Shown here in pieces: positions 15,916-25,354 of a stretch of DNA of 33,819 nt. The stretch lies in contig JAUJMR010000009.1 in assembly GCA_030446765.1 (NCBI GenBank), positions 34,257 through 68,075 of the forward strand. The letters run 5' to 3'. This DNA comes from Chloroflexia bacterium. GTDB lineage: Bacteria > Chloroflexota > Chloroflexia > Thermobaculales > Thermobaculaceae. Positions within the stretch are counted from its first letter, which is position 1. Every line of letters starts with the position of its first letter. A program made the position numbers and the translations under genes. The notes under the pieces were generated by a model. It searched no databases and was not told the DNA's origin. It saw nothing but the letters and a program-made list of their open reading frames with translations.

Positions 15916-17307
15916 CTACGTGTCGGTGAAACTGCCGAATAGGGTGTTCAGGCTCTCGGAGAGCGTCGGGTGGGAGAACACGCCATCGCGGAGCGCGGTG
16001 TACGGCAGCTTGCCCATCATCGCGATCTGCAGCATCGCGGTGACCTCCCCGCCTTCAAGCCCCAGCACCGCGCCGCCGAGTATCTCGCCCGTCTCGGCGT
16101 CCACCACCGCCTTCATCAGGCCTCGTGGCTCGTCCGTCTCCAGCGCGCGCGCGACGGAGCTCATCGGCATCTTCGCCACACGGATCTTCCTGCCTTGCTC
16201 GCGAGCCTGTGTCTCGCTCAGCCCGACCCGCCCGAGCTGTGGGTCGATGAACACGGTGTATGGGGTGATACGATCTGTCGTCTTCCGGTCACCGCCCTCC
16301 AATAGGTTCGCGCGCAGCACGCGGAAGTCGTCGTACGAGACATGGGTGTATGCCGGCCCTCCGTTCATGTCGCCGAGCGCGTACACGCCGGGCGCAGACG
16401 TTTCCAGCCGCTCGTTAACCGGTACGTAACCCTGCTCGTCTGTCTCGACGCCCGCGACCTTAAGATTCAGTAGGTCGGTGTTCGGCGTGCGGCCGGACCC
16501 GACGAGCAGGTGCGAGCCGGTGATCTGGCGCTCCTCATCGCCGGAGCAGACCGTCAGCCGAACGCCGCCATCCCCTGCTGCCTCTACCCGTTGGGCGTCC
16601 GTCTGCAGCAGGATCTCGATGCCGTCCTCCCCGAGAATCTTCGCCACCTCCTCGGCGATGTCCCGATCCTCCCGTGAGAGGAGCTGCTTGCCGCGCTGTA
16701 TGACCGTCACCTCGCTCCCGAAACGCCGGAACATCTGCGCGAACTCCAGGCCGACGTAGCCACCGCCGAGGACCAGTAGATGCTCCGGCGCCGTATCGAG
16801 CTCCATGATAGTCGTGGAGTTCAGGTAAGGCACGTCTTCGATACCGTCGATCGGCGGGATGGCGGGACGGGCGCCCACGTTCAGGATGATAAGGTCCGCG
16901 CTCAGGTGTACTGTTTCCCCGCCGGCAAGTTCTACCGCGATCTCTTTGGGACCCGTGAAACGCGCCTCGCCATCGAGCAGGTTCACGCCTCCCTCCGCAA
17001 TCCGGCTCTCGCTGCCCGTGCGGAAGCTTTCGACCATGGCGCGCTTGCGGCGGCGCACGGTCTCCACGTCGACGCTCACCGGCTCCGTGCGAACCCCGTA
17101 GTCCGAGCCACGGCGCGCCAGGTATGCGACGCGCGCGGAGGCGACCATCGTCTTGGAGGGGGTGCAACCCTCGTTGACGCACGTGCCGCCTACATGTTCC
17201 CGCTCGACAAGCGCGGTCATGCGGCCCGAGCCCGCGAGCGCGGTGGAGAGCGGTCCTCCTGCCTGGCCCGCGCCGATAACGATAGCGTCATACCGTTCAG
17301 TCGTCAC
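15916..17307 (-). CDS. Mercuric-reductase-like FAD/NAD(P) disulfide oxidoreductase
   Basis: A 463-residue flavoprotein of the class I pyridine nucleotide-disulfide oxidoreductase family. The FAD-binding VIGAGQAG lies near residue 10, the redox-active disulfide is [13 protein letters not shown] (Cys 43 and 48), the NAD(P)-binding [14 protein letters not shown] sits mid-protein, the second FAD motif is [10 protein letters not shown], and the dimerisation domain carries HPTLSESLN with the catalytic His. It lacks an N-terminal HMA domain and the C-terminal Cys pair of true MerA, so it belongs to the broad 'mercuric reductase-like' group, whose substrate is often unknown. GTG 17307 was chosen because AAAGGA lies eight bases upstream. 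It follows the GH15 gene by 78 bases on the same strand. Confidence 0.85.
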   Translation of the reverse strand: MTTERYDAIVIGAGQAGGPLSTALAGSGRMTALVEREHVGGTCVNEGCTPSKTMVASARVAYLARRGSDYGVRTEPVSVDVETVRRRKRAMVESFRTGSESRIAEGGVNLLDGEARFTGPKEIAVELAGGETVHLSADLIILNVGARPAIPPIDGIEDVPYLNSTTIMELDTAPEHLLVLGGGYVGLEFAQMFRRFGSEVTVIQRGKQLLSREDRDIAEEVAKILGEDGIEILLQTDAQRVEAAGDGGVRLTVCSGDEERQITGSHLLVGSGRTPNTDLLNLKVAGVETDEQGYVPVNERLETSAPGVYALGDMNGGPAYTHVSYDDFRVLRANLLEGGDRKTTDRITPYTVFIDPQLGRVGLSETQAREQGRKIRVAKMPMSSVARALETDEPRGLMKAVVDAETGEILGGAVLGLEGGEVTAMLQIAMMGKLPYTALRDGVFSHPTLSESLNTLFGSFTDT

Positions 17308-17385
17308 CTGGTTGTTCCTTTCTATGCTCCGGTCGGTATCCGGGCTAATGGTCGTTTGATGGAGTCCTGGGTGGCTGCTTGGCAC

Positions 17386-19204
17386 TCAGCGGTTGCTTAG
17401 CGCCCGATCAAGGTTGAAGGCGGCGCTGACGAGCGAAAGGTGGGTCAGCGCCTGGGGGTAGTTGCCGAGCAGTTCGCCTGCGGGGCCGATCTGCTCCGAG
17501 TACAGCCCGAGGTGGTTCGCGAACCCCAGCATGCGTTCAAACATGAACCGCGCTTCCTCGACGCGCCCGGCGCGCGTGAGTCCCTCCACCAGCCAGAACG
17601 TACACGTGCTGAACGTGCCCTCCTGTCCCTCCAGACCGTCTTCCCCTTCCGCGCTGTTGTAGCGATACACGAGACCATCGGACGACAAACCGCCATCCCG
17701 GGGCGACCGATTGATGGCATCGAGCATTGAGTGCAGGCGCGGGTCGGTGGGCGCCAGAAAGAGGACCAGCGGCATCAGCAGCGTGGACGCATCGAGTGTG
17801 TCGTCGTCGTAGCTCTGCACGAACGATGCGCGCTCGGGATTCCACCCCCGCGCCATGATCTCCTCGTAGATCTCGTCGCGGATGGCCAGCCAGCGATCGC
17901 GAGGTGCTGGGAAGGAGCGCTTTTCCGCGATGCGCAGCGCGCGATCCAGGGCAACCCAGCACATCAGCTTCGATGTTACGAACTGCTTGCGCCCACCACG
18001 CGTTTCCCAGATCCCCTCGTCCGCGCAGTGCCAGTTCTCGCAGACCCATTCCGTTAGATCGCGGAGGTGCGTCCACAGCTCGAAGGAGATCGGGTTGCCA
18101 TGCTTGTTGTACAGGTACACGGCGTCCATCAACTCCCCGTAGATGTCGAGCTGGAGCTGACCGCTTGCGGCGTTCCCGATGCGCACCGGTCGCGAGCCAC
18201 GGTATCCCTCCAGGTGGTCCAGGATGGCCTCGGGAAGATCCCGGCGGCCGTCGATCCCGTACATCACCTGGAGCGAGCCATCCGGATTCGGCGCGTGGCA
18301 GCGCGCATCGAGCCATGCGACGAATTGCGCCGCCTCCTGGTTAAGGCCCACGCGCATGAGTGCGTACAGCGTGAACGCGGCATCCCGAAGCCAGGTGTAG
18401 CGATAGTCCCAGTTGCGTTCGCCACCGATCACCTCCGGCAGACCAAAGGTGGGCGCAGCGACGATCGCGCCGGTGGGGGCGTACGTTAGCAGCTTGAGCG
18501 CGAGCAGGGAGCGATAGACCGTTTCCCGCCAGCGCCCCGTGTACGAGCTGCCGGCTATCCACTCCTGCCAGTACCGGACGGTGTCGGTGAACCGGTCGTG
18601 GGTCTCCTCGGGCGAAAGGCAGGCACCGCAGTCGGCGTCGGGTGCGATCTGTTGCACGGTGAACACCGCTGTGTCACCTTCGCCATCGAGCGTGAACCGC
18701 CCGCACACCCCGCCATCGATCTGCTCCAGTGGTATCTCTGTCGCGAGCCCGAGGCTCAGATCAGAGAGGTGAAAGGCCGCGCCTCGCTCGCAAAGCAAGG
18801 TCTCGTGCGGCACCCGTGCGTAATCGAAGGCGGGCGAACACTCCATCCGAAAGCTCATCTGGCCGCGCACGCGTGGACACTGCGGATGATCTGGTGATGG
18901 CCGTCGCCGGTCTCGGTTGTGCCGACCGGCATGTAGTCGATCACCTCACCCGCGCCCTCGGCGGAGAGGTAGCGCGTGACGAGTACGTTCGTCTCCGGCC
19001 AGTAGAGTTGCTTCGTGTTCTCCACCGCACAGTCCGGTGCAATAACGAATCGTCCGCCCTTGCGGTCGTCGAGCAACGCCGCGAATACGGTCGGCGAGTC
19101 GAAACGCGGGAAGCAGAGCCAGTCGATGGAGCCGTTCTGTCGACGAGGGCTACGGTGTGGAGGTCACCTATCACCCCATAGCTGTCGATCGATTGGTACG
19201 TCAC
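17386..19204 (-). CDS. Glycoside hydrolase family 15 (glucoamylase/trehalase-like), two frameshifts
   Basis: Read across two indels this gives a roughly 605-residue GH15 protein, the normal length for bacterial cytoplasmic trehalase- or glucoamylase-like enzymes. GTG 19204 begins [20 protein letters not shown]. After one missing base near 19135 the frame continues with [20 protein letters not shown] and [10 protein letters not shown]; after another near 18872 it continues with [19 protein letters not shown]. Catalytic-domain motifs include [20 protein letters not shown] (substrate-binding and proton-donor region) and [15 protein letters not shown] near the C-terminus (catalytic base Glu). There is no signal peptide. 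Both lesions can be explained by loss of one base in a short homopolymer, so I suspect sequence error rather than a dead gene. Confidence 0.8.
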
Positions 19205-19597
19205 GTCGGCTCCGTTCAGCGTCCCACGGCTTTGAAAGAGTATAACGCGCCATGCCATATGCCGGCGGTGTGACACATCGGTTTGCCCAGCCGGAAACGA
19301 TGCACCGACGTTGGCATTAGACGTGGCGTGCGTCTTGCGTTTATGTCCGTGACAAAGCCTCTGCGCTGAAGTCCTTGCGAATTCTGACGGTCTCGCTGCA
19401 ATTAGCAACGTATTCCAGTGGAATGAAACCGCAGATGCATACCGTGCGTATAGCTAGGGACAGGCACTAACCGCAAGGCGATCGGAGCAGGGTCAGCGAG
19501 GGGGGGGAAGTGCAGGGCGAATTCAGCACAACGGCACAAACGGTAAAGTACGGAACAGATCACACCACCGTACATGCACGAAAGGGGAAACCAGGAC
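19205..19597. other. Intergenic region between divergent GH15 and ferritin-like genes
   Basis: About 390 bases with no convincing ORF. It must hold the promoters of both flanking units, but no clear TTGACA/TATAAT pair stands out. Confidence 0.5.
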
Positions 19598-20257
19598 ATG
19601 ACATTCACCCAAAACCGGGCGGACACGATGGAGCAGGCGGGACATTCACGCCGAACGTTCATCAAGGGTGCCGCTGCCACCGGCCTTATGGCGATCGCTA
19701 TGGGCAGCACAAATCATCGTGCAGAGGCTGCGTCGTTCGCCAAGGCTAATCTGCAGGATCTCACGGATGCAGACATTCTCAACTTCGCGCTACTGCTCGA
19801 GCACCTCGAGGCCGAGTTCTACAAGGGCGCGGTCGACAGCGGCGTGCTCACCGACTACAGCGTCGGCATCCTTACCAGGGTTCGCGACGACGAAATTGCG
19901 CACGTTGAGTTCCTGACGACGGCTCTCAAGGCTGCCGGTATGGCTGAAGAGGATCTGTCCTCTGTTGATGCCATCAACACCGATGCCTTCGACTACAGCA
20001 GCGAGGCCGTGATCCTCGAGGTCGCCGAGGCGCTGGAGGAGACGGGCGTCGGAGCATACACGGGTGCTGCTGCCCTCCTTGATAGCAAGGACTTCCTGGC
20101 CGCAGCTGGGAGCATCGAGCAGATCGAGGCCAGGCACCACGGTGCGCTCCGCTGGCTCAACGACAAGAACCCTTCCCCGGACCGCGAGAACGCCTTGGGC
20201 ATCGTGCTGACGATCCCCGAGGTCCAGGAGCGGGCCAAGCCGTTCCTCAACAGCTAA
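19598..20257 (+). CDS. Tat-exported ferritin-like domain protein
   Basis: A 219-residue protein from ATG 19598; AAAGGGGA lies upstream. The N-terminus has a twin-arginine signal (HSRRTFIKGAAATGLMAIAM) ending in an Ala-rich cleavage region (HRAEAAS). The mature part is a four-helix ferritin-like domain of the dessication-related/PF13668 type: ILNFALLLEHLEAEFYKGA, then DDEIAHVEFLTTAL, GAYTGAAALL and IEQIEARHHGALRWLN. The E..E/EH and E..RH positions are where a di-metal site would lie in this family. It probably acts outside the cytoplasmic membrane, perhaps in metal or oxidative protection. It is the first gene of a run with a second family member and tatA. Confidence 0.85.
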   Translation: MTFTQNRADTMEQAGHSRRTFIKGAAATGLMAIAMGSTNHRAEAASFAKANLQDLTDADILNFALLLEHLEAEFYKGAVDSGVLTDYSVGILTRVRDDEIAHVEFLTTALKAAGMAEEDLSSVDAINTDAFDYSSEAVILEVAEALEETGVGAYTGAAALLDSKDFLAAAGSIEQIEARHHGALRWLNDKNPSPDRENALGIVLTIPEVQERAKPFLNS

Positions 20258-20308
20258 GGCTGAAGATCGCAGCGCTACAGCAGTAGCACATAAGGAGAGT
20301 CACACTTC

Positions 20309-21100
20309 ATGAACCAAGAGACAACGAACTATCTACGCATGTTCGCGACCTCGAGGCGCCAGTTCCTCAAGGCATCCGCGATCGCGAGTGGTATGACCGC
20401 CACAGCAGCGTTCGCTCCGGCCGCAGTTGCCGGCTTCGCGCTGGGCCAGGCCTCGGCGCAAGAGGGCGACCTCGGTGTCCTGAACTTTGCTCTGACGTTG
20501 GAGCACTTCGAGAGCCGCCTGTACGCCGTCTCACGGGCGACGACACGATGCTTTCAGGCCAGGCACTCGAGTACGGGCAGTACTACGGTAGCCAGGAGGC
20601 AATGCACGTCTCGCTCCTAACGGATGCCATCTCCGCCGCCGGCGGCGACCCCGTTATGGCGCAGGATGAGTACATGTTCCCAACCTTCGCCAACCAGCAG
20701 GAAGTGCTCGAGGGCCTCGCGGCCGTCGAGGATGTCGGAGCTTCCGCCTACCTCGGCGCTGCCGCTCATCCAGGAGGCGGATTACCTGACGGTCGCCGTT
20801 CAGATCCACTCCAGCGAGGCGTACCACGCAACGGGCATCCGCCTGCTGGCGTTCGGGACGGAGGGCGCGTTCCCCGACTTCGAGAATCCCGCGTTCGCGG
20901 ATCCGCGCACTGTGGAAGAGGTTACCAAGATCGTCGCCGAGTTCGGCGTGATGGCCGGTATGCCGGACACGGGTGCTGGTGGCCTCGCCACCAAGAGCCG
21001 GGGTGCGAACGTCTTCGGCGTCGCGGGCCTCGGTGCCGTCGCGGCAGCCGGTGTGGGCATTGCCCGCAGCCGTGCCGCTCGCGAAGCTCGTCAGAGCTAA
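20309..21100 (+). CDS. Second Tat-exported ferritin-like protein, two frameshifts
   Basis: It starts at ATG 20309 behind AAGGAG and reads MNQETTNYLRMFATSRRQFL with a Tat signal (SRRQFLKASAIAS) and a cleavage region rich in Ala. LGVLNFALTLEHFESRLYAV follows; a missing C near 20529 shifts into LTGDDTMLSGQALEYGQYYG and AAVEDVGASAYLGAA. A second lesion near 20762 (best explained by loss of two C, giving GAAPLIQEADYL) returns to the first frame for HSSEAYHATGIRLLAFGTE. Unlike its neighbour it has a C-terminal Gly/Ala-rich hydrophobic stretch (FGVAGLGAVAAAGVGIARSR) with basic residues after it, which could be a membrane anchor. A strong terminator follows. The lesions look like base-calling indels. 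Confidence 0.75.
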
Positions 21101-21114
21101 CACGGCTTTCCCTG

Positions 21115-21144
21115 GAGGCCGGCCATTATGGCCGGCCTCTTTTT
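21115..21144 (+). terminator. Intrinsic terminator after the ferritin-like pair
   Basis: GAGGCCGGCC (21115-21124) pairs perfectly with GGCCGGCCTC (21130-21139) around a 5-nt loop, followed by TTTTT. Confidence 0.9.
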
Positions 21145-21218
21145 CATTTGCATCTGTGCGCCATCGCGTCGTTTTGTTCTATACTGAGCCAAGCGCCATG
21201 CAACACGGGAGGTATAAC

Positions 21219-21392
21219 ATGCCACACGGACTGGGTGGTCCTGAGCTGATAATAATCCTGGTAATGGTCATGCTGGTGTTCGGTGTGGGCCGTCTCGGCT
21301 CGATTGGATCCTCGCTCGGCAAGGGAGTCCGCGAGTTCAAAGCAGGCATCGCCGGTCGCTCCGATGACGAACCAAAGCGGCTTGGCCCATAG
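21219..21392 (+). CDS. tatA: Twin-arginine translocase subunit TatA/TatE
   Basis: A 57-residue protein starting at ATG 21219 behind GGGAGG. It has the TatA layout: a short N-terminal segment, one membrane helix (ELIIILVMVMLVFGVGRL), a Gly hinge, an amphipathic helix with the family motif (GSSLGKGVREFKAGI), and a short charged tail. TatA oligomers form the pore for folded Tat substrates in the cytoplasmic membrane. No tatC is in the window. Placement directly after two Tat-exported ferritin-like proteins suggests a functional link. A -10-like TATACT lies at 21180-21185, and a terminator follows the gene. Confidence 0.92.
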   Translation: MPHGLGGPELIIILVMVMLVFGVGRLGSIGSSLGKGVREFKAGIAGRSDDEPKRLGP

Positions 21393-21446
21393 AACGGTCA
21401 TCGTGTCGTTTGAGCACGGCCAGTAAACTTAATATACAAGCTTGGG

Positions 21447-21480
21447 AAGGGACGGTGGCGAGTACACCGTCCCTTTCTTT
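21447..21480 (+). terminator. Intrinsic terminator after tatA
   Basis: AAGGGACGGTG (21447-21457) pairs with CACCGTCCCTT (21465-21475) over 11 bp with a 7-nt loop, followed by a T-rich tail (TTTCTTT). Confidence 0.9.
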
Positions 21481-21612
21481 ATCCTTTTTCTGCATCTCTC
21501 TGATGTCCATCGTCTAGCCGCAATGCGTCAACTCACGTCGCCTATGCGCGGTGGCAACCGGGTCGCTGCAGCCGTATAGTCGAGGTGGGGACTCGCACGG
21601 ACGGGGGGCGCC

Positions 21613-22362
21613 TTGCCGAAGAAAAGAACCGGTGTCCGCTTCGCGAACGCCACGGAAGCGGATTTCGGGCGATTGTTGCAGCGGCTGCGGCTCCGGTGGG
21701 AATATGAGCCGCATACGTTCGTTTTGCGGACGAAGCCGGACGGTACCCCCGCCCTCGCCTTCACCCCCGATTTCTATCTTCCGGACATCAACATCTACTT
21801 TGAGCTCACGACGCTACGCCAGAAGTTGGTAACGCTCAAGAATCGCAAGGCACGTCTGCTCGCCGAACAACGACCCGACGTGCGGCTGCGCATTTTGTAC
21901 CGCCGCGATTGTCAGGATGTGCTGCGTCCCGCTCGAACGCGGCGTGCGCGTGAGGCGGTGCTGCGAAAGCTCCTCGCCGCACCACCGGAGGATGCATTGC
22001 GCCGGGCAGGGTGGGTCGTCTACCTCCAGCGCCGCGCGGACCTCGCCGGGAGGGTGTCCGTCATGGGGGTGTGGCTCCCGCTTAGCCCCGACTGGGCCGG
22101 CAAAAAGGTGAACGTGTGGGTGTATCCCGGGAGCCTGGAGATAGAGTGCGGAGGCTCGGTGATCGCGCGCTTTCCCTGCTCGTATGATGAACGCGCCCGG
22201 GTGCTCACGTCCGTCGAGCCGGGCGAGTTGCTCGCTCAGCCCGACGTGGCACAGGGTACGCTTTCGCTGCCGGAGCTCGATCGCCGCCCGTTGCCTGACC
22301 GCCGACTCCCCGGCCGTGTACGTCTCGCCGCTCGCGCCGTCCAACCGCCCCTGCCGCTCTGA
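21613..22362 (+). CDS. PD-(D/E)XK nuclease-like protein with a C-terminal beta-rich domain
   Basis: A 249-residue protein from TTG 21613 behind GGGGGG. The N-terminal half has the order expected for a restriction-endonuclease-like fold: LLQRLRLRWEYEPHTFVL, then FTPDFYLPDINIYFELTTLR (a D...E-x-T core, i.e. PD-(D/E)XK with Thr in place of Lys), then KARLLAEQRPDVRLRILYRR. This block is familiar from small conserved bacterial proteins. The C-terminal half, MGVWLPLSPDWAGKKVNVWV and SLEIECGGSVIARFPC, resembles the small beta-barrel that ends some Mu/IS21-type transposases, which I rate as inference. It lies alone between tatA and smpB. DNA or RNA processing is possible, but no substrate can be named. 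Confidence 0.6.
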   Translation: MPKKRTGVRFANATEADFGRLLQRLRLRWEYEPHTFVLRTKPDGTPALAFTPDFYLPDINIYFELTTLRQKLVTLKNRKARLLAEQRPDVRLRILYRRDCQDVLRPARTRRAREAVLRKLLAAPPEDALRRAGWVVYLQRRADLAGRVSVMGVWLPLSPDWAGKKVNVWVYPGSLEIECGGSVIARFPCSYDERARVLTSVEPGELLAQPDVAQGTLSLPELDRRPLPDRRLPGRVRLAARAVQPPLPL

Positions 22363-22432
22363 CCGCGATGTGGCATCAAAGTGCCGTCCTGCCCGTGGGA
22401 CGCAGGCGTCCGGGGACGTAGTGCACCTCTGG

Positions 22433-22438
22433 TACAAT
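22433..22438 (+). promoter_or_regulatory. -10-like element upstream of smpB
   Basis: TACAAT lies about 30 bases before the smpB start. No strong -35 is visible at the right distance, so this is a modest candidate. Confidence 0.35.
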
Positions 22439-22469
22439 TGCCGCCGAGGGTTAGAATAGGAGCGGATCG

Positions 22470-22931
22470 ATGGACGACATGCGGGCGGTCACGACCAACC
22501 GCAAGGCACTGCACGATTACTTCATTGAGGACACCCTCGAAGCGGGCATCGCTCTCACTGGTACGGAGATCAAGTCGGTCCGCCGCGGGAAGATAAACCT
22601 TCGCGACAGCTACGCCCAGGTCGAGCGGAGCGAGGTATGGCTGCACAACTGCCATATCGCTCCCTACGAAGAGAGTGGGCAATACTTCAACCACGATCCG
22701 CTGCGCCCGCGCAAGCTGCTCCTGCACCGTAGGGAGATCGCCGGCCTCATCGGCACGGTGCAGGCCAAGGGGCTCACGCTGGTCCCGCTGCGCTTGTACT
22801 TCAAGCAGGGCCGTGCTAAAATAGAACTGGCGATCGCGCGTGGTAAGCGTAATTACGACAAGCGGGCTGCCACCGCCGAGCGTGAGGCGCAGCGAGAGAT
22901 TGAGCGTACTCTCAAAGAGCGCGTGCGCTAG
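22470..22931 (+). CDS. smpB: SsrA-binding protein
   Basis: A 153-residue protein, the usual SmpB length, starting at ATG 22470 behind AGGAG. Signature segments are [40 protein letters not shown] and [20 protein letters not shown], then a basic tail ([20 protein letters not shown]) that follows the mRNA channel of the ribosome. SmpB binds tmRNA and brings it to stalled ribosomes in trans-translation. The tmRNA gene itself begins 20 bases after the stop, so the partners are encoded side by side. Confidence 0.96.
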   Translation: MDDMRAVTTNRKALHDYFIEDTLEAGIALTGTEIKSVRRGKINLRDSYAQVERSEVWLHNCHIAPYEESGQYFNHDPLRPRKLLLHRREIAGLIGTVQAKGLTLVPLRLYFKQGRAKIELAIARGKRNYDKRAATAEREAQREIERTLKERVR

Positions 22932-22950
22932 GCAGTATCACTCAACTCCT

Positions 22951-23308
22951 GGGGATGACTGGATTCGACAGGGGTGTAGGGTACGGACCTGCAGGCCGAG
23001 GTGCCTCGTCCTCGTTAATAAGGGGCACAGCCATAACTGGCGAAAAGAACTACGCTCTAGCTGCCTAGTCTAACCTAGATCAGCTACGTTCGCCCGGTCC
23101 CTTCTCCGGTGGGACTGGTGCGGGCGTTGAAATACCGGAGTGCTGTGTGAGTGCCTGCCGGGGCGCGATCACCTAAGACTAATCCGGCTGGCCGCGTGGC
23201 CCCCCGCTGGTTGGGAACTGCGTGGCGAGAACTAAAAGCCAGATATGCCTGTAGGATGTTTCGGTCCGAAACTTCTGGACGGGGGTTCGAATCCCCCCAT
23301 CTCCACCC
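22951..23308 (+). ncRNA. ssrA: Transfer-messenger RNA
   Basis: The 5' end GGGGATGACTGGATTCGACA is the near-universal tmRNA start, and the 3' end carries the T-arm GGGGGTTCGAATCCCCCC followed by CATCTCC, which pairs with GGGGATG to close the tRNA-like domain. The coding part ends at TAG 23066-23068 with the tag AITGEKNYALAA if GCC 23030 is the resume codon; the exact resume site is not certain. The terminal CCA is not clearly encoded (ACCCAA), so it may be added after transcription. It lies directly after smpB and before a strong terminator. Confidence 0.95.
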
Positions 23309-23310
23309 AA

Positions 23311-23335
23311 GGGGAGCGGTAACGCTCCCCTTTTT
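23311..23335 (+). terminator. Intrinsic terminator of ssrA
   Basis: GGGGAGCG-GTAA-CGCTCCCC (23311-23330), a perfect 8-bp stem with a 4-nt loop, followed by TTTTT. Confidence 0.92.
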
Positions 23336-23441
23336 GCTGCCTTGCGAAGGGCGCGCCCTGTCCCCCGTGTTCGCGTACATCCGCTGGTCCCCCTTCCTTT
23401 GCCGAGCGCCGCGCTCGAGCAATCACATCATGGCTGTGTTC

Positions 23442-23468
23442 TTGCCTCCTGGCACAGAGTGGTATAAT
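23442..23468 (+). promoter_or_regulatory. Promoter upstream of accD
   Basis: A perfect -10 TATAAT at 23463-23468, with TTGCCT at 23442-23447 as a possible -35 (15-base spacing, somewhat short). It lies 40 bases before the accD start. Confidence 0.55.
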
Positions 23469-23507
23469 GCCGACTGTTGCGATCAACGAAATGTGTCGAG
23501 GTGCTAC

Positions 23508-24380
23508 TTGAAGGATTGGTTTCGTCGACATCATCCGCCCAGCTTCCAGGCCGTGGGAGAGAACAATCGCGAGATCCCCGACGACCTGTGGACGAAGTGC
23601 CCGGGGTGCGGCGAACTCCTGTACCAGCGTGAGCTTGAGGTTAACGACTGGGTCTGTAGTCGCTGTGCGCATCATTTCCGCCTCCGAGCGCCACAGCGAC
23701 TTGCACAACTAACCGACGAAGGCAGTTTCGAGGAGTACGCGGCGTACTTGCGGCCCGCTGATCCGCTCCAGTTCGTCAGTGCGACCGAGTCCTATCGGGA
23801 GAAGCTCGAGCAGGCACGCAAAAAGTCGAAGCTCAGCGAAGCTATGGTGGTTGGCACCGCTCGGTTGAATGGTTGTCCGCTTGTCATCGCGGTGACTGAC
23901 TTCCGCTTCATGGGCGGCAGCATGGGCGCGGTGTATGGCGAAAAGCTGGTGCGTGCGGTGGACCTGGCACGTGAGCGCCGACTGCCCGTGCTTACCGTCT
24001 CGGCGTCGGGCGGCGCGCGCATGCACGAGGGCATGTTCTCCTTGATGCAGATGGCAAAGACCACTGGGGCGTTTGCCCAGCTCGGACGTGAACGCTTGCC
24101 GCATATCTCCCTCCTGACCGACCCGTGCACCGGGGGTGTCACCGCGAGCTACGCGACGAACGCGGACGTGATTGTCGCCGAGCCCGGCGCGCTGATCGGC
24201 TTTGCAGGTCCGCGCGTGATCGAGCAAACAACGCGTCAGAAACTCCCGCAAGGGTTCCAGACCGCCGAGTTTTGCCTGCAGCACGGGATGGTGGATATGG
24301 TCACCCCACGCCGCGAGTTGCGGCCAGTGATCGGCAACCTCATGCAGCTACTCTGTGGGAGTGTCCCTGTTGCATCTTGA
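23508..24380 (+). CDS. accD: Acetyl-CoA carboxylase carboxyltransferase subunit beta
   Basis: A 290-residue AccD. The N-terminal zinc ribbon is [11 protein letters not shown] ... [12 protein letters not shown], followed by the crotonase-like carboxyltransferase fold with [59 protein letters not shown] and [13 protein letters not shown]. With AccA it transfers the carboxyl group from carboxybiotin-BCCP to acetyl-CoA, making malonyl-CoA for fatty acid synthesis. I chose TTG 23508 because it gives the typical MKDWFRR start and has GAGGTG just upstream; the frame stays open further 5' through tmRNA by chance. The accA coding region overlaps its end, so the two are translated together. Confidence 0.95.
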   Translation: MKDWFRRHHPPSFQAVGENNREIPDDLWTKCPGCGELLYQRELEVNDWVCSRCAHHFRLRAPQRLAQLTDEGSFEEYAAYLRPADPLQFVSATESYREKLEQARKKSKLSEAMVVGTARLNGCPLVIAVTDFRFMGGSMGAVYGEKLVRAVDLARERRLPVLTVSASGGARMHEGMFSLMQMAKTTGAFAQLGRERLPHISLLTDPCTGGVTASYATNADVIVAEPGALIGFAGPRVIEQTTRQKLPQGFQTAEFCLQHGMVDMVTPRRELRPVIGNLMQLLCGSVPVAS

Positions 24381-25247
24381 ACCTCGAACCGCGTGGGAAC
24401 GGGTCCAGCTCGCGCGCAACCCCGCGCGTCCCAAGACTCTCGACTACATCGACGGTCTCATCGAGCGCTGGGTCGAGTTGCACGGAGACCGCGCGCATGG
24501 AGATGACAAGGCTCTCGTGACCGGCATCGGGTCCTTTGGGGGCCGCTCGGTCGTGGTGCTCGGTCACCAGCGCGGGAGTGATACCCGCGAGAATCTTGCC
24601 CGCAACTTTGGTATGCCCCGGCCAGAGGCGTATCGCAAGGCGGTCCGGATGATGGAAGTTGCGGAGAAGTTTGTTCTGCCGGTGATCTGCTTCGTGGACA
24701 CCCCTGGCGCAGACCCCGGTATGCAGTCGGAGGAGCGCGGCCAGGCGGTGGCCATTGCCGGCTCCCTGTACGCCCTCGCGAACCTGCCGATACCCGTCGT
24801 GGTCGTCGTCATTGGGGAGGGGGTAGTGGCGGCGCGCTTGCGATCAGCACCGGTGATCGCATCCTGATGATGGAGAACTCGGTCTACTCGGTCGCATCCC
24901 CAGAGGCGAGTGCGACGATCCTGTGGCACGACGCTACGAAGGCGCCGGAGGCTGCGGAGAAGATGAAGATAACTGCGCCTGACCTGCTGGAGTTTGGCAT
25001 CGTGGACCGCATCGTCGCCGAGCCGCCGGATGGCGCGCATGCCGACGCCGAAACGGCGATCCGGAGCGTCGGCACCTGCATCCAGGCAACTCTGGAGGAA
25101 CTCGACGCTTTCTATCGGACCGACCGCGGCTACGACAGGGACCGTCTCCTCACCGCTCGTGCCGAGAAGTATCGGCGCATCGGCGTGTGGCATGGAGGAC
25201 CGTCCACAGTTGACCGAGAGGCCTATTCCGACGTCGCCGAGGCATAA
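24370..25247 (+). CDS. accA: Acetyl-CoA carboxylase carboxyltransferase subunit alpha, one frameshift
   Basis: AccA sequence runs [60 protein letters not shown] and [20 protein letters not shown], all typical. At the G-run 24819-24823 one base is missing. The expected [20 protein letters not shown] is split, and the frame resumes as [20 protein letters not shown] and [16 protein letters not shown] to TAA 25245-25247. accA is normally essential and the lesion is in a homopolymer, so a sequence error is the likely cause. The start is uncertain: TTG 24370 has GGGAG eight bases upstream and overlaps accD; GTG 24355 and 24361 are alternatives. Confidence 0.88.
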
Positions 25248-25354
25248 CCCGTCCGCATCCATCGTAATCTCTGAATCCGAAGCGCCTGACTCCTCGCGGC
25301 AACTTCGACACGTCTCTATTACGATGGTGGTATGGGAGCAGGGAGAGACGGGGC

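Noticed and set aside
16535..17182. Alternative minus-strand frame inside the mercuric-reductase-like gene
   Set aside because: It overlaps a clear flavoprotein frame and reads as Arg/Gly-rich shadow sequence.
23151..23507. N-terminal extension of accD running through the tmRNA gene
   Set aside because: The open frame crosses tmRNA, a terminator and the accD promoter; TTG 23508 gives the family's normal start.
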